64,000 nt of DNA from Afipia sp. Root123D2 (GCF_001425835.1 NZ_LMDP01000003.1:318001-382000); one strand, 5' to 3'; shown: positions 1 to 8,940, numbered from the stretch's first letter. Translations and numbers: made by a program. The notes: a model not told the origin generated them from the sequence alone.

Positions 1-765
1 GCGCGCACCAATTTGCCCAAGCCGACGATTTCGCGGCTGACCTACACGCTGACGAAACTGGGATATCTAACGCCAGTTCCACGCTTCGATAAATACCAGC
101 TCGCACCGGCGGCGATTGCATTGGGCTATGCCGCGCTGACAAATCTCGGCGTGCGTCACATCTCCGATCCCTATCGCGATCAATTGATGCGGGAAACCGG
201 CGGCGCGGTGGCGATCGGCGCGCGCGATCGCCTCAACATGATCTATTTCGGCCAGAGCCGCAGCAGTTTGACGGTTGGCGTGCTGCTCGATGTCGGCTCG
301 CGGGTTCCGATCGCGACGACGGCGATGGGCCGCGCTTATCTGCTTGCGCTGCCCGAAGACGAGCGCGCCGTTCTGCTCAACGAGATCAGGGAGCATGTCG
401 GCAACAGCCGCTGGCCCAAAGTTCGTGAGGGCATTGAACGTTCGGCCGAAACCCTGGCGAAATACGGCTTCACCACCTCCGCCGGCGAATGGCACAACGA
501 CATTCATGCCGCCGGCGTCGCGCTCAAATTGAACGACGGCACCGGCCCGTATGCGTTCAACTGCGGTGCACCGGCATTCAAATTTACCGAAGACCTGCTG
601 CTCAACGATATTGGGCCACGTCTTCTGGCGATGGTGCGGAGCATCGAGCTTGCGCTGAACGGAAACGTCGCGCGCTCACCGGACATCAAAGAGAATAAAA
701 AAATGAAGCCAGCAGGAGGGAAGCTTGCACGTGTCGCCGAAGGGATCAAACAGCCGCCGTTTTGA
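1..765 (+). CDS. IclR-family transcriptional regulator (5' end cut by window edge)
   Basis: DNA-binding regulator of the IclR family. The frame is open from base 1, so the N terminus lies outside the window; roughly 30 residues of a 260-280 aa family member are missing. The first residues seen (NLPKPTISRL, then YTLTKLGYL) are the recognition end of the winged helix-turn-helix. The remainder, from about residue 55 to 220, is the IclR effector-binding domain, including VPIATTAMGRAYLLAL. A polar tail of about 35 residues follows it. The gene is codirectional with the liv operon that starts 72 bases downstream, so it probably controls that operon (inference). The ligand cannot be read from sequence. 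Confidence 0.9.
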   Translation, partial: ARTNLPKPTISRLTYTLTKLGYLTPVPRFDKYQLAPAAIALGYAALTNLGVRHISDPYRDQLMRETGGAVAIGARDRLNMIYFGQSRSSLTVGVLLDVGSRVPIATTAMGRAYLLALPEDERAVLLNEIREHVGNSRWPKVREGIERSAETLAKYGFTTSAGEWHNDIHAAGVALKLNDGTGPYAFNCGAPAFKFTEDLLLNDIGPRLLAMVRSIELALNGNVARSPDIKENKKMKPAGGKLARVAEGIKQPPF

Positions 766-837
766 CGGCAGCCCCGAAACTCACCCAGACCTCGTTCAAT
801 CCGCTTTCGTTGAACGCACCGTCGCGGGTTTCGGAAT

Positions 838-1635
838 ATGATGGAGATGCAACACGCACAGGGGGCGCAGCCCCTGCTCGCCGTTCGCGACGTCAGCGTC
901 GTGTTCGGCGGCATCATTGCGCTGAACGGCGTCTCTTTCGACATGAAGCAGGGCCAGATCCTCGGTCTGATCGGCCCCAATGGCGCCGGAAAGACGACGC
1001 TCTTCAACTGTCTCAGCCGTCTCTATCACCCGAGCAAGGGCGATATCCTGATGGACGGGCAGAGCATCCTGCCCCGGAACGCGTCACGCATCGCCGAAAT
1101 CGGCATCGGCCGCACGTTCCAGAACGTCGCGCTGTTCCCGAGGCTGACGGTCCTCGACAACATCCGCATCGGCGGGCATTGCCGCACCAAAAGCGACGTG
1201 ATCAGCGATTCACTCAAGCTGTCATGGGTCCGGCGCGAGGAAGCCGCGCTCAACAGGCGCGTCGATGAAATCCTCACCTACCTCGATCTTCATGACGTCG
1301 CGCACCGCGATGTCGCGGGTCTCCCGTTCGGCACCCAGAAGCGCGTCGAACTCGGCCGCGCACTCGCTGCCGAACCGAAGATCCTGCTGCTCGACGAGCC
1401 TGCCGGCGGACTGAACCACGAGGAAGTCCACGAACTGGCCACCCTGATCCGCCGCATCCGCGACGAGCGCAAGATGACCGTGCTTCTGGTCGAGCATCAC
1501 ATGGGACTCGTGATGTCGATCGCCGATCATGTCGTCGCGCTGAACTTCGGAAAGAAACTCGCTGAAGGTACGCCTGCCGCCGTGCAGTCCGACCCCGACG
1601 TCATCAAAGCCTATCTGGGGAGCAAGGACTCATGA
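838..1635 (+). CDS. livG: Branched-chain-type ABC transporter ATPase LivG
   Basis: ATP-hydrolysing subunit of a HAAT-family (LivFGHMK-type) importer, on the cytoplasmic face. Visible motifs are Walker A GPNGAGKTT (46-54), Q-loop Q95, an unusual signature LPFGTQKRVEL (about 162-172, usually LSYGxQRRLEI), Walker B ILLLDEP (182-188, E187 catalytic) and switch H220. The C-terminal 'VIKAYLG' ending is typical of LivG. It begins an operon whose next gene overlaps its stop by 4 bases (ATGA). Two adjacent ATG codons (838, 841) are possible starts. Transported substrate unknown: the family also carries aromatic acids, amides and urea. Confidence 0.95.
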   Translation: MMEMQHAQGAQPLLAVRDVSVVFGGIIALNGVSFDMKQGQILGLIGPNGAGKTTLFNCLSRLYHPSKGDILMDGQSILPRNASRIAEIGIGRTFQNVALFPRLTVLDNIRIGGHCRTKSDVISDSLKLSWVRREEAALNRRVDEILTYLDLHDVAHRDVAGLPFGTQKRVELGRALAAEPKILLLDEPAGGLNHEEVHELATLIRRIRDERKMTVLLVEHHMGLVMSIADHVVALNFGKKLAEGTPAAVQSDPDVIKAYLGSKDS

Positions 1636-2345
1636 CTGCGATGCTCAGCATAGCCAATCTCCGCGCCTATTACGGCCAGGTGCAGGCCCTTCACGGTCTT
1701 GAATTCTCCCTCAACGAGGGAAGCGTGACGACCCTGCTCGGCGCCAACGGCGCCGGCAAGACCACGACACTGCGGGCGATCTGCAACATGGTGCGCTCGA
1801 CCGGCGACATCCATTTCGACGGCAAGCCGCTCACCGGACAAACCACCGAGAACATCGTGCGTCTCGGCATCGCCCACGTGCCGCAAGGCCGCGGCACCTT
1901 CACGACGATGACGGTGGAGGAAAACCTTCAACTCGGCGCGATCTCGCGCAAGGATACAAGGCAGATCGCCGGTGACATCGAGCGCATGTACGCGCATTTC
2001 CCGGTCCTCAAGCAGCGCCACACCCAGCAGGCAGGCACGCTGTCCGGCGGCGAACAACAGATGCTCGCGGTCGCCCGCGCGCTGATGCTGCGGCCGCGTC
2101 TGATGCTGCTCGACGAACCCTCGTTCGGCCTCGCGCCGCTGATCGTGCGCGACCTGTTCAAGATCCTCGGCAAGATCAACCGCGAGGACAAGGTCACCAT
2201 CCTGGTGGTCGAACAGAATGCGCAACTCGCGCTCGAACTCGCCGAAACGGCGTTCGTGATCGAAACCGGACGCATCGTGATGTCGGGGAACGCGGCTGAA
2301 ATCGCGAACAACGAAGACATCCGCAAATCGTATCTCGGATATTGA
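1632..2345 (+). CDS. livF: Branched-chain-type ABC transporter ATPase LivF
   Basis: Second ATPase subunit of the same importer, pairing with LivG. Walker A GANGAGKTT (37-45), signature LSGGEQQ (137-143) and Walker B LMLLDEPSFGLAP (157-169) are intact, and 237 aa is the normal LivF length. It ends IRKSYLGY, as LivF proteins do. Translation is coupled to livG through an ATGA overlap, and livH begins 10 bases after its stop. Confidence 0.95.
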   Translation: MTAMLSIANLRAYYGQVQALHGLEFSLNEGSVTTLLGANGAGKTTTLRAICNMVRSTGDIHFDGKPLTGQTTENIVRLGIAHVPQGRGTFTTMTVEENLQLGAISRKDTRQIAGDIERMYAHFPVLKQRHTQQAGTLSGGEQQMLAVARALMLRPRLMLLDEPSFGLAPLIVRDLFKILGKINREDKVTILVVEQNAQLALELAETAFVIETGRIVMSGNAAEIANNEDIRKSYLGY

Positions 2346-2355
2346 GGAACCGGCC

Positions 2356-3234
2356 ATGGAGCTTCTGACCAACCAAATCCTGGCCGGCATTGCCACGGGC
2401 GCGATCTACGCGTGCATGGCGCTGGCCATCGTCATGATCTATCAGGCGATCGACCATCTGAACTTCGCCCAGGGCGAAATGGCGATGTTCTCGACCTTCA
2501 TCGCCTGGCAATTAATGCAGTGGGGCATCCCCTATTGGTGGGCCTTCATCCTGACGCTGCTGATCTCCTTTGTCGGCGGCATCGTCATCGAACGGGCCTT
2601 GTTCAAGCCGCTGGTGAACGCTCCGGTCCTCACCCATGTCGCGGGGTTCATCGCGCTGTTCTCGATTCTCAACAGCGTCGCCGGCCTGACATGGGATTTC
2701 ACCATCAAGCAGTTCCCGTCGCCGTTCGGCTCCTCGCCGTTCCTCGGCAGCCAGCTCATCAGCACCCATCAGGCGGGCATGATCGGAATTACGCTGGTTC
2801 TGCTGGTCATGCTGTTCCTGTTCTTCCGCTACACCCGGATCGGACTTGCGATGCGCGCGGCGGCGTCGCTGCCGGAATCGGCGCGGCTGGTCGGCATCAA
2901 CACCAGCTGGATGATCGCGCTCGGCTGGGGCATGGCGAGCGCCATCGGCGCGATCGGCGGCATGCTGATCGCCCCGGTGGTGTTTCTTGAACCGAACATG
3001 ATGGGCGGCGTGCTGCTTTACGGCTTCGCGGCAGCGGTGCTCGGCGGGCTGAGCAGCCCGTTCGGCGCCGTGCTCGGCGGCTTCCTGGTCGGCATCTTCG
3101 AGAACCTGGTCGGCACCTACATCCCCGGCGTCGGCAATGAGCTGAAGCTGCCCATTGCGCTGGCGCTGATCGTCATCGTGCTCGTCATCAAACCCTCCGG
3201 CCTCTTCGGTCGCTCCATCGTGCAGCGAGTTTAA
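2356..3234 (+). CDS. livH: Branched-chain-type ABC transporter permease LivH
   Basis: Inner-membrane permease of 292 aa, almost wholly hydrophobic, with the usual eight or so transmembrane segments. LivH hallmarks are the N-terminal GIATGAIYACMALAIVMIYQ, the LNFAQGEMAMFSTF stretch after the first helix (usual form NFAHGE) and the C-terminal GFAAAVLGGLSSPFGAVLGG loop that contacts the ATPases. The ending PSGLFGRSIVQRV is also typical. A GAGGAA ribosome site precedes the ATG. livM starts 2 bases after its TAA. Confidence 0.94.
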   Translation: MELLTNQILAGIATGAIYACMALAIVMIYQAIDHLNFAQGEMAMFSTFIAWQLMQWGIPYWWAFILTLLISFVGGIVIERALFKPLVNAPVLTHVAGFIALFSILNSVAGLTWDFTIKQFPSPFGSSPFLGSQLISTHQAGMIGITLVLLVMLFLFFRYTRIGLAMRAAASLPESARLVGINTSWMIALGWGMASAIGAIGGMLIAPVVFLEPNMMGGVLLYGFAAAVLGGLSSPFGAVLGGFLVGIFENLVGTYIPGVGNELKLPIALALIVIVLVIKPSGLFGRSIVQRV

Positions 3235-3236
3235 TC

Positions 3237-4247
3237 ATGAGCGCAGAAACCGTTTCCGAAGCTCCGGCCGTCGCTGGTGTCTCCCGCAAGAACATGACGC
3301 TCGGCCGGGTCTCCAGCCTCGTCGTGCTGCTCCTGCTGATCGCCGTACCCCTGTTCGTGAAGAACTTCATCATCTTCCAGATGACGATGTGGCTGATCTA
3401 CGCGCTTGCGATCATGGCGCTCAACATCCTGACCGGCGGCAGCGGACAGTTCTCGCTCGGCCAGAGCGCGTTTTATGCGGTCGGCGCCTATACCGCCGGC
3501 ATCATGATCGAGCACATGGGCGTCAACTACGTGCTGACCCTGCCCGCGGCCGGCATCGTCTGCTTCATCTTCGGCTTCCTGTTCGGCTTCCCGGCGTTAC
3601 GCCTGAGCGGCATCTATCTCGCTCTCGCGACCTTCGCCCTCGCCGTCGCGATGCCGCAGCTTCTGAAGCTCGGCGTGTTCGAGCACTGGACCGGCGGCGT
3701 TCAGGGCCTCGTCATCACCAAGCCGGACGCGCCGTTCGGCCTGCCGATCTCGCAGGACATGTGGCTCTATTACTTCACCCTCATCGTCTCGCTGCTGATT
3801 TATGTCGCGTCGGTCAACCTGCTGAACTCGCGCTCCGGCCGCGCACTGATGGCGATCCGCGACAACCAGATCGCGGCGTCGGCGATGGGCGTCGACCTCT
3901 CCCTCTACAAGACGCTGGCGTTCGGCATCAGCGCCGGCATCACCGGCGTCGCCGGTGCACTCGGCGCCATCGCGGTGCAATTCGTCGCGCCGGACGGCTA
4001 CACCATCCAGCTTGCGATCGCGATCTTCCTCGGCATGGTGGTCGGCGGCGTCGGCTGGCTGCCGGGCTCGCTCGCCGGGTCGGCCTTCATCGTGTTCGTT
4101 CCCAACATCGCGGAAGGATTCTCCAAGGGGCTTTCCGGAGCCATCTTCGGCGTCTTCCTGATCGCCATCATCTTCCTTGTTCCTCACGGAGCAAGGCAAG
4201 TCGCGTATTACGCGGAACATCTATTCCATAAGCTAAAAAGAAACTGA
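3237..4247 (+). CDS. livM: Branched-chain-type ABC transporter permease LivM
   Basis: Second permease, 336 aa, forming the membrane channel with LivH. The family motif LNILTGGSGQFSLGQSAFYA lies near residues 62-81, and the GVVGGVGWLPGSLAGS-like coupling loop is in the C-terminal third. The first 30 residues are polar and the remainder is hydrophobic. The gene lies between livH (2-base gap) and the binding protein (8-base gap), so all five genes should be cotranscribed. Confidence 0.94.
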   Translation: MSAETVSEAPAVAGVSRKNMTLGRVSSLVVLLLLIAVPLFVKNFIIFQMTMWLIYALAIMALNILTGGSGQFSLGQSAFYAVGAYTAGIMIEHMGVNYVLTLPAAGIVCFIFGFLFGFPALRLSGIYLALATFALAVAMPQLLKLGVFEHWTGGVQGLVITKPDAPFGLPISQDMWLYYFTLIVSLLIYVASVNLLNSRSGRALMAIRDNQIAASAMGVDLSLYKTLAFGISAGITGVAGALGAIAVQFVAPDGYTIQLAIAIFLGMVVGGVGWLPGSLAGSAFIVFVPNIAEGFSKGLSGAIFGVFLIAIIFLVPHGARQVAYYAEHLFHKLKRN

Positions 4248-4255
4248 GGAAAATC

Positions 4256-5491
4256 ATGCTTTCTGCAAGACTGAAACTGAATGTCGCTGCGGTGTCGACG
4301 GCTGTCGTCGCGCTGGCCGTCACCGGTGGAAGCGCATTCGCACAAAAAAAATACGATACCGGTGCCTCCGATACTGAAATCAAGATCGGCAACATCATGC
4401 CCTACAGCGGCCCGGCGTCCGCTTACGGCGTTATCGGAAAAATGGAAGACGCCTACTTCAAGATGATCAACGAACAGGGCGGCATCAACGGCCGCAAGAT
4501 CAAGTTCATCACCTATGACGACGGCTACTCGCCGCCGAAGGCCGTCGAACAGGCCCGCAAGCTGGTCGAGAGCGACGAGGTTCTGTTCGTGTTCGGCCCG
4601 CTCGGCACGCCCTCGAACTCGGCGATCCAGAAGTATCTGAACGCCAAGAAGGTGCCGCAGGTGTTCGTCGCCACCGGCGCGACCAAGTTCGGCGATCCGA
4701 AGGGCTTCCCCTGGACCATGGGCTGGCAGCCGCCATATCAGAGCGAAGGCAAGATCTACGCAAAGCACCTGCTGGCGACCAAACCGGACGCCAAGGTTGC
4801 GATCCTCTACCAGAACGACGACTTCGGTAAGGATCTGCTCAAGGGTCTGAAGGACGGACTTGGCGAAGCAGCCAAGAAAATGATCGTCGCCGAGGAAAGC
4901 TATGAAGTGTCCGAGCCGAGCATCGACTCGCACATCGTCAAGCTGAAGTCCTCGGGCGCCGACGTCTATTTCAGCATCACCACGCCGAAGTTCGCCGCCC
5001 AGAGCATCAAGAAGGTTGCCGAGCTTGGCTGGAAGCCGATGTACTTCCAGAGCAACGTCGGCGCCTCGGTCGGCAGCGTGCTCAAGCCGGCCGGCTATGA
5101 GAACGCCCAAGGCCTGCTGTCGGCGGCCTACGCCAAGGACGGCGCCGATCCGCAATGGGACAACGACGAGGGCATGAAGAAGTTCTACGCCTTCCTCGCC
5201 AAGTACGCGCCCGACGCCAACAAGGCGGACGGTTCGGTGGTTTACGGCTACGGCCAGGCCCAGACCCTGGTTCAGGTGCTCAAGCAGGCAGGCGACACCC
5301 TGACCCGCGAGAACATCATGAAGCAGGCCGCGAGCCTCAAGGACTTCGCCCCGGACACCCTGCTGCCCGGCGTGAAGATCAACACCAGCGCCAAGGACTT
5401 CTACCCGATCGAGCAGCTTCAGATGATGCGGTTCAAGGGTGAGAAGTACGAACTGTTCGGCCCGATCATCAGCGGAGAAGTCGGTGGTTAA
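4256..5491 (+). CDS. Periplasmic substrate-binding protein, LivK type (copy 1)
   Basis: Exported ligand-binding subunit (411 aa, type I periplasmic fold). A Sec signal peptide covers residues 1-29 with likely cleavage after GSAFA. The mature protein begins QKKYDTGASDTEIKIGN, matching the LivK-like group with the IGNIMPYSGPASAYG start. It closes the livGFHM operon and has a GAGGA ribosome site. The next gene encodes a very close paralogue, which points to tandem duplication. A strong terminator follows its stop, so this is probably the main binding protein of the operon. Ligand unknown. Confidence 0.93.
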   Translation: MLSARLKLNVAAVSTAVVALAVTGGSAFAQKKYDTGASDTEIKIGNIMPYSGPASAYGVIGKMEDAYFKMINEQGGINGRKIKFITYDDGYSPPKAVEQARKLVESDEVLFVFGPLGTPSNSAIQKYLNAKKVPQVFVATGATKFGDPKGFPWTMGWQPPYQSEGKIYAKHLLATKPDAKVAILYQNDDFGKDLLKGLKDGLGEAAKKMIVAEESYEVSEPSIDSHIVKLKSSGADVYFSITTPKFAAQSIKKVAELGWKPMYFQSNVGASVGSVLKPAGYENAQGLLSAAYAKDGADPQWDNDEGMKKFYAFLAKYAPDANKADGSVVYGYGQAQTLVQVLKQAGDTLTRENIMKQAASLKDFAPDTLLPGVKINTSAKDFYPIEQLQMMRFKGEKYELFGPIISGEVGG

Positions 5492-5532
5492 GACCCCCGC
5501 CATGTCCGCTCCGGCGATCTCCGGATAAACGG

Positions 5533-5568
5533 AAAGCCCTCTGCGATTTTTATCGCAGAGGGCTTTTT
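5533..5568 (+). terminator. Rho-independent terminator of the liv operon
   Basis: A perfect 15-bp stem (left arm 5533-5547, right arm 5552-5566) closes a TTTT loop and runs into a T tract. It lies 42 bases after the stop of the first binding protein and before the second, separating the operon from its duplicate. Confidence 0.93.
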
Positions 5569-5669
5569 GTTGAAATGAAGCCCTGTTGGGTCTTCAATTG
5601 AGGAAGCCACCAAGAGCTTTCGATCAAGAAAAGAAAAAGAGGACACGCAAAAAACGAGGAGAGCATAAC

Positions 5670-6899
5670 ATGAAGATAACGCAATCCCGGTTGGCCACGA
5701 CATTCCTGGCGGCCGGACTCCTGGCGATGGCCAGCGGCACTGCGATGGCGCAAAAGAAGTACGATACCGGCGCCACCGACAAGGAAATCAAGATCGGCAA
5801 TATCATGCCCTATAGCGGACCGGCGTCCGCCTACGGCGTGATCGGCAAGACCGAAGCCGCCTACTTCAAGATGATCAACGAGCAGGGCGGCATCAACGGC
5901 CGCAAGATCAACTTCGTCAGCTACGACGATGGTTACTCGCCGCCGAAAGCCGTCGAACAGGCGCGCAAGCTGGTCGAGAGCGACGAGGTGCTGTTCATCT
6001 TCAATTCGCTCGGCACACCGTCCAACTCGGCGATCCAGAAATACATGAACAGCAAGAAGGTGCCGCAGCTGTTCGTCGCCACCGGCGCAACCAAGTGGAA
6101 CGACCCCAAGCACTTCCCTTGGACCATGGGCTGGCAGCCCAACTACCAGAGCGAAGGCCGCATCTATGCGAAGTACCTGATGAAGGAGAAGCCGAACGCC
6201 AAGATCGGAATCCTTTATCAGAATGACGACTTCGGCAAGGACATGCTCAAGGGCCTGACGGACGGGCTCGGCGCCAAGGCAAAGACGATGATCATTGCCG
6301 AGGAGCCCTATGAGGTGACGGTGCCGACCATCGACGCACAGGTCGTCGCGCTCAAGTCGAAGGGCGCGGATGTCTTCGTCAGCTTCACGACGCCGAAGTT
6401 CGGTGCGCAGTCGATCAAGAAGGTTGCTGAGCTTGGCTGGAAGCCGGTGTTCATCCTGAACAACGTAGCGGCCTCGGTCGGCAGCGTGATCAAGCCCGCC
6501 GGGTTCGAGAACGCGCAAGGCATCATCTCGGCGGCCTACGCCAAGGACGCCAGCGATCCGCAGTGGAAGGACGATGCGGGCATGAAGAAGTTCGATGACT
6601 TCCTTGCCAAGCACTTCCCGGAAGCCAACCGCCTCGACGGTTCGGTGATGTACGGCTTCAACGCCGCGCAGACCATGGTTCATGTTCTCAAGGCCTGCGG
6701 TGACAACCTCACCCGCGCCAACGTCATGAAGCAGGCTGCGAGCATCAAGGGCCTGCAGCTCGACGGCGTGCTGCCGGGCATCAAGATCAGCACCAGTGCG
6801 ACCGACTTCGCACCGCTGGAGCAGCTTCAGCTCATGAAGTTCACCCAGGAGCGCTGGCAGCTGTTCGGCGACATCATCAGTGCCGAGGTTGGCGGCTAG
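5670..6899 (+). CDS. Periplasmic substrate-binding protein, LivK type (copy 2)
   Basis: Paralogue of the preceding binding protein, alike along its whole length: shared IGNIMPYSGPASAYGVIGK, GGINGRKI, SPPKAVEQARKLVESDEVLF and the SAEVGG/SGEVGG ending. The ATG at 5670 is chosen over an upstream TTG (5586) because it follows CGAGGAGAG and opens directly into a signal peptide (1-27, cleavage after GTAMA). Product 409 aa. It sits behind the operon terminator, so it must have its own promoter in 5570-5669. Probable role: an alternative receptor for the same LivFGHM complex with different ligand preference (inference). Confidence 0.92.
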   Translation: MKITQSRLATTFLAAGLLAMASGTAMAQKKYDTGATDKEIKIGNIMPYSGPASAYGVIGKTEAAYFKMINEQGGINGRKINFVSYDDGYSPPKAVEQARKLVESDEVLFIFNSLGTPSNSAIQKYMNSKKVPQLFVATGATKWNDPKHFPWTMGWQPNYQSEGRIYAKYLMKEKPNAKIGILYQNDDFGKDMLKGLTDGLGAKAKTMIIAEEPYEVTVPTIDAQVVALKSKGADVFVSFTTPKFGAQSIKKVAELGWKPVFILNNVAASVGSVIKPAGFENAQGIISAAYAKDASDPQWKDDAGMKKFDDFLAKHFPEANRLDGSVMYGFNAAQTMVHVLKACGDNLTRANVMKQAASIKGLQLDGVLPGIKISTSATDFAPLEQLQLMKFTQERWQLFGDIISAEVGG

Positions 6900-6970
6900 T
6901 GTCCCGAATCCGAAGTTCGCCTCGTGTTGCGGCACATTTCTCGCGGACTTCGGATTCGAAGGGACACTAG
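6896..6970. repeat. Palindromic extragenic element with 10-bp perfect ends
   Basis: Starts inside the stop codon of the second binding protein. The ends CTAGTGTCCC and GGGACACTAG are perfect inverses. The inverted homology continues inward for about 25 bases (GAATCCGAAGTTCGC against GCGGACTTCGGATTC) with one mismatch and a 2-base bulge, leaving a loop of about 22 bases. It may be a REP- or MITE-like repeat. Confidence 0.75.
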
Positions 6971-6983
6971 CAATCTTATGATT

Positions 6984-7062
6984 CTGGTGTGGTTTCAGAT
7001 TCGGACATTCGCTTGATGAACGCGTGGTTGCAATGAGGCGAATTTCCGAACCACCACACTGG
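6984..7062. repeat. Second imperfect inverted repeat
   Basis: CTGGTGTGGT...ATTCGC at 6984-7012 pairs with GCGAAT...CCACACTGG at 7038-7062, with a bulge of about 4 bases. It shares the TTCGGA core with the element just upstream, so it may be a diverged relative. Confidence 0.55.
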
Positions 7063-7091
7063 TTCATTCAGCCATCGGAATCGGACTTCAG

Positions 7092-7123
7092 AACCCTCCG
7101 CGGGTATCCGCGGAGGGTTTTTT
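7092..7123 (+). terminator. Rho-independent terminator
   Basis: A perfect 12-bp GC-rich stem (7092-7103 with 7108-7119), four-base loop and a T6 tract. It would end transcripts from the second binding-protein gene about 190 bases upstream, before ttuD. Confidence 0.9.
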
Positions 7124-7183
7124 CTTGCGCGGGCGGCACGGACCTGTTTTGTGAACGGACGACAATTGGCATGAAGCATACCA

Positions 7184-8464
7184 ATGACCGACCAGCGCGC
7201 ATTCCTTCGTTCGATCTTCGATTCCGCCGTCGCAGCGGCCCATCCCGACCGGATTCTCGCTTCATATTTGCCGCCGGCGCCGAAGGGCCGCGTGATCTGC
7301 CTTGCCGCCGGCAAATCCGCCGCCGCGATGGCCGCCACGGTCGAGCAGCATTACATCGACACGCTGGGGCTGGATCCGTCGCGCATCACCGGCGTCGCCA
7401 CCACGCGACATGGTCACCGCGTTCCGACACGGCGGATCGAAGTCATTGAAGCCGGTCATCCGGTGCCCGACGAAGCCGGGCTGAAAGGCGCGGCGCGAAG
7501 TCTCGATCTCGCGGCGCAAGCCGGCGCCGACGATCTCGTCCTCGCGCTGATCTCCGGCGGCGGCTCCGCCAACTGGATCGCCCCGGCCGAAGGCGTGTCG
7601 TTCGCCCAGAAGCAGCAGATGAACAAGGCGCTGCTGCGCTCCGGTGCGCCGATCGGCGAAATCAACACCGTGCGCAAGCACCTGTCGCGCATCAAGGGCG
7701 GACGGCTGGCGCGCGCCGCCTACCCTGCGCAACTCGTCACGCTGGCGATCTCCGATGTGCCGCATGACGATCCCGCGGTGATCGCCTCAGGCCCGACCGT
7801 GCCCGACACCACGACGCTGGCGGATGCGCGCGCCATCGTTGCGAAGTACGCGCTGACGCCGGACGACGCGGTGCATCGCGCGCTCAACGATCCCGCCAAC
7901 GAAAGCGTGAAGCCCGGCGACAAGGCGTTCGTGAATGCGCAATTCCAGATCATCGGCAAGCCGCGTGACTCGCTCGATGCCGCGATCCGCGTCGCAAGGG
8001 ACGCGGGCTATGAGGTGATCGATCTCGGCGCCGATCTCGAGGGCGAAGCCCGCGCGGTCGCCGCCGATCATGCGAAACTCGCGCGCGACGCCAAGGCGCA
8101 AGGCAAGCGGCTGGCGATCATGTCCGGCGGCGAACTGACGGTAATCGTGCGCGGCAACGGCCGCGGCGGCCCCAATCAGGAATACGTGCTGGCGCTGGCC
8201 GATCTGCTGGCCGGCACCACCGGCATCTGCGCGCTGGCGGCCGATACCGACGGTGCCGACGGCGGCGCGGGGTCGCCGACCGATCCGGCGGGCGCGATGC
8301 TCGATCAGCGCACCTTCGCGAAAATCCGCGACCTCAAGCTCGATCCGAAAGCCGCGCTCGACAACAACGACGCCACCACGTTCTTCGAGGCGACCGGCGA
8401 TTTGATCGTGACCGGGCCGACGCTGACCAACGTCAACGACATCCGGGTCATTCTGGTCGATTGA
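7184..8464 (+). CDS. ttuD: Glycerate 2-kinase / hydroxypyruvate reductase family (MOFRL domain)
   Basis: Cytoplasmic enzyme of the GckA/TtuD family, 426 aa, the usual size. Members phosphorylate D-glycerate to 2-phosphoglycerate; the old 'hydroxypyruvate reductase' name comes from tartrate gene clusters. The N-terminal kinase part carries LAAGKSAAAMA, LISGGGSANW and NTVRKHLSRIKGGRLA. The C-terminal MOFRL part carries GRGGPNQEYVLALA and ADTDGADG. Transcription is probably monocistronic, since terminators or repeats lie on both sides. Which pathway makes its glycerate is not evident here. Confidence 0.88.
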   Translation: MTDQRAFLRSIFDSAVAAAHPDRILASYLPPAPKGRVICLAAGKSAAAMAATVEQHYIDTLGLDPSRITGVATTRHGHRVPTRRIEVIEAGHPVPDEAGLKGAARSLDLAAQAGADDLVLALISGGGSANWIAPAEGVSFAQKQQMNKALLRSGAPIGEINTVRKHLSRIKGGRLARAAYPAQLVTLAISDVPHDDPAVIASGPTVPDTTTLADARAIVAKYALTPDDAVHRALNDPANESVKPGDKAFVNAQFQIIGKPRDSLDAAIRVARDAGYEVIDLGADLEGEARAVAADHAKLARDAKAQGKRLAIMSGGELTVIVRGNGRGGPNQEYVLALADLLAGTTGICALAADTDGADGGAGSPTDPAGAMLDQRTFAKIRDLKLDPKAALDNNDATTFFEATGDLIVTGPTLTNVNDIRVILVD

Positions 8465-8486
8465 GATTGAGAGCCTTTTTCTCGAT

Positions 8487-8573
8487 GTCATGCCCGGGCT
8501 TGACCCGGGCATCCCGCTTAGGCTGGCATTGTGCGTCCCTCATCGGGATGGCCGGGACAAGCCCGGCCATGAC
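8487..8573. repeat. 87-base palindromic repeat, copy 1
   Basis: Opens GTCATGCCCGGGCTTG and closes CAAGCCCGGCCATGAC, an imperfect long inverted repeat of exactly 87 bases. Each arm is itself palindromic (CCCGGGCTTGACCCGGG). Same family as the elements at 13249, 17679, 25487, 36926, 37036, 37254 and 41740. It lies between convergent genes. Confidence 0.9.
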
Positions 8574-8605
8574 GATCTTGTAGATGTAGGACGCTCAGGG
8601 CACTC

Positions 8606-8648
8606 CTCATCCTGAGGAGCAGGCGTAGCCTGCGTCTCGAAGGATGAG
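8606..8648. repeat. CTCATCCT...AGGATGAG inverted repeat
   Basis: Perfect 8-bp outer arms (8606-8613 and 8641-8648) enclose AGGCGTAGCCT and TCTCGA. A degenerate relative with the same TCTCGAAGGATGAGA stretch lies at about 41851-41884. Confidence 0.7.
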
Positions 8649-8694
8649 ACCCTGATGATGCATCGCAGCCTCATGGTTGAGGCGACGCCACGCG

Positions 8695-8750
8695 ACCCCT
8701 CACCCGCTTCGCGGCTTCGCCGCTCAGCTCTCCCACAAGGGGAGAAGGGA
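8695..8750. repeat. 'CCCCTCACC...CTCCCACAAGGGGAG' element
   Basis: Contains GCTTCGCGGCTTCGCCGCTCA followed by CTCCC-ACAA-GGGGAG, the same type of sequence as the larger array at 22620-22830. Non-coding, palindromic. Confidence 0.65.
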
Positions 8751-8795
8751 AAAAGAATCCTCAGCTGTCTGGAAACACGCGGCGATAATCAAATC

Positions 8796-8940
8796 GTCAT
8801 GGGGCTTGACGGGGCGTGCCCCGGACGCGGTGCGGCATGCAATGCCGCTCCGCTGATCCGGGGTCGTTCCAGATGCAGAGTGTGGAACGGTCCCGGGTCT
8901 GCGTCGCAACGTGAAGAACGCTGCGCCGCGCCCGGGACTC
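8796..8940. repeat. Compound GC-rich inverted repeats
   Basis: Several nested hairpins: CCCCGGACGCGG...CCGGGG, GTTCCAGATG...TGGAAC and CCCGGGTCTGCG...CGCGCCCGGG. It has no codon structure and sits just beyond the stop of couR. Confidence 0.55.
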
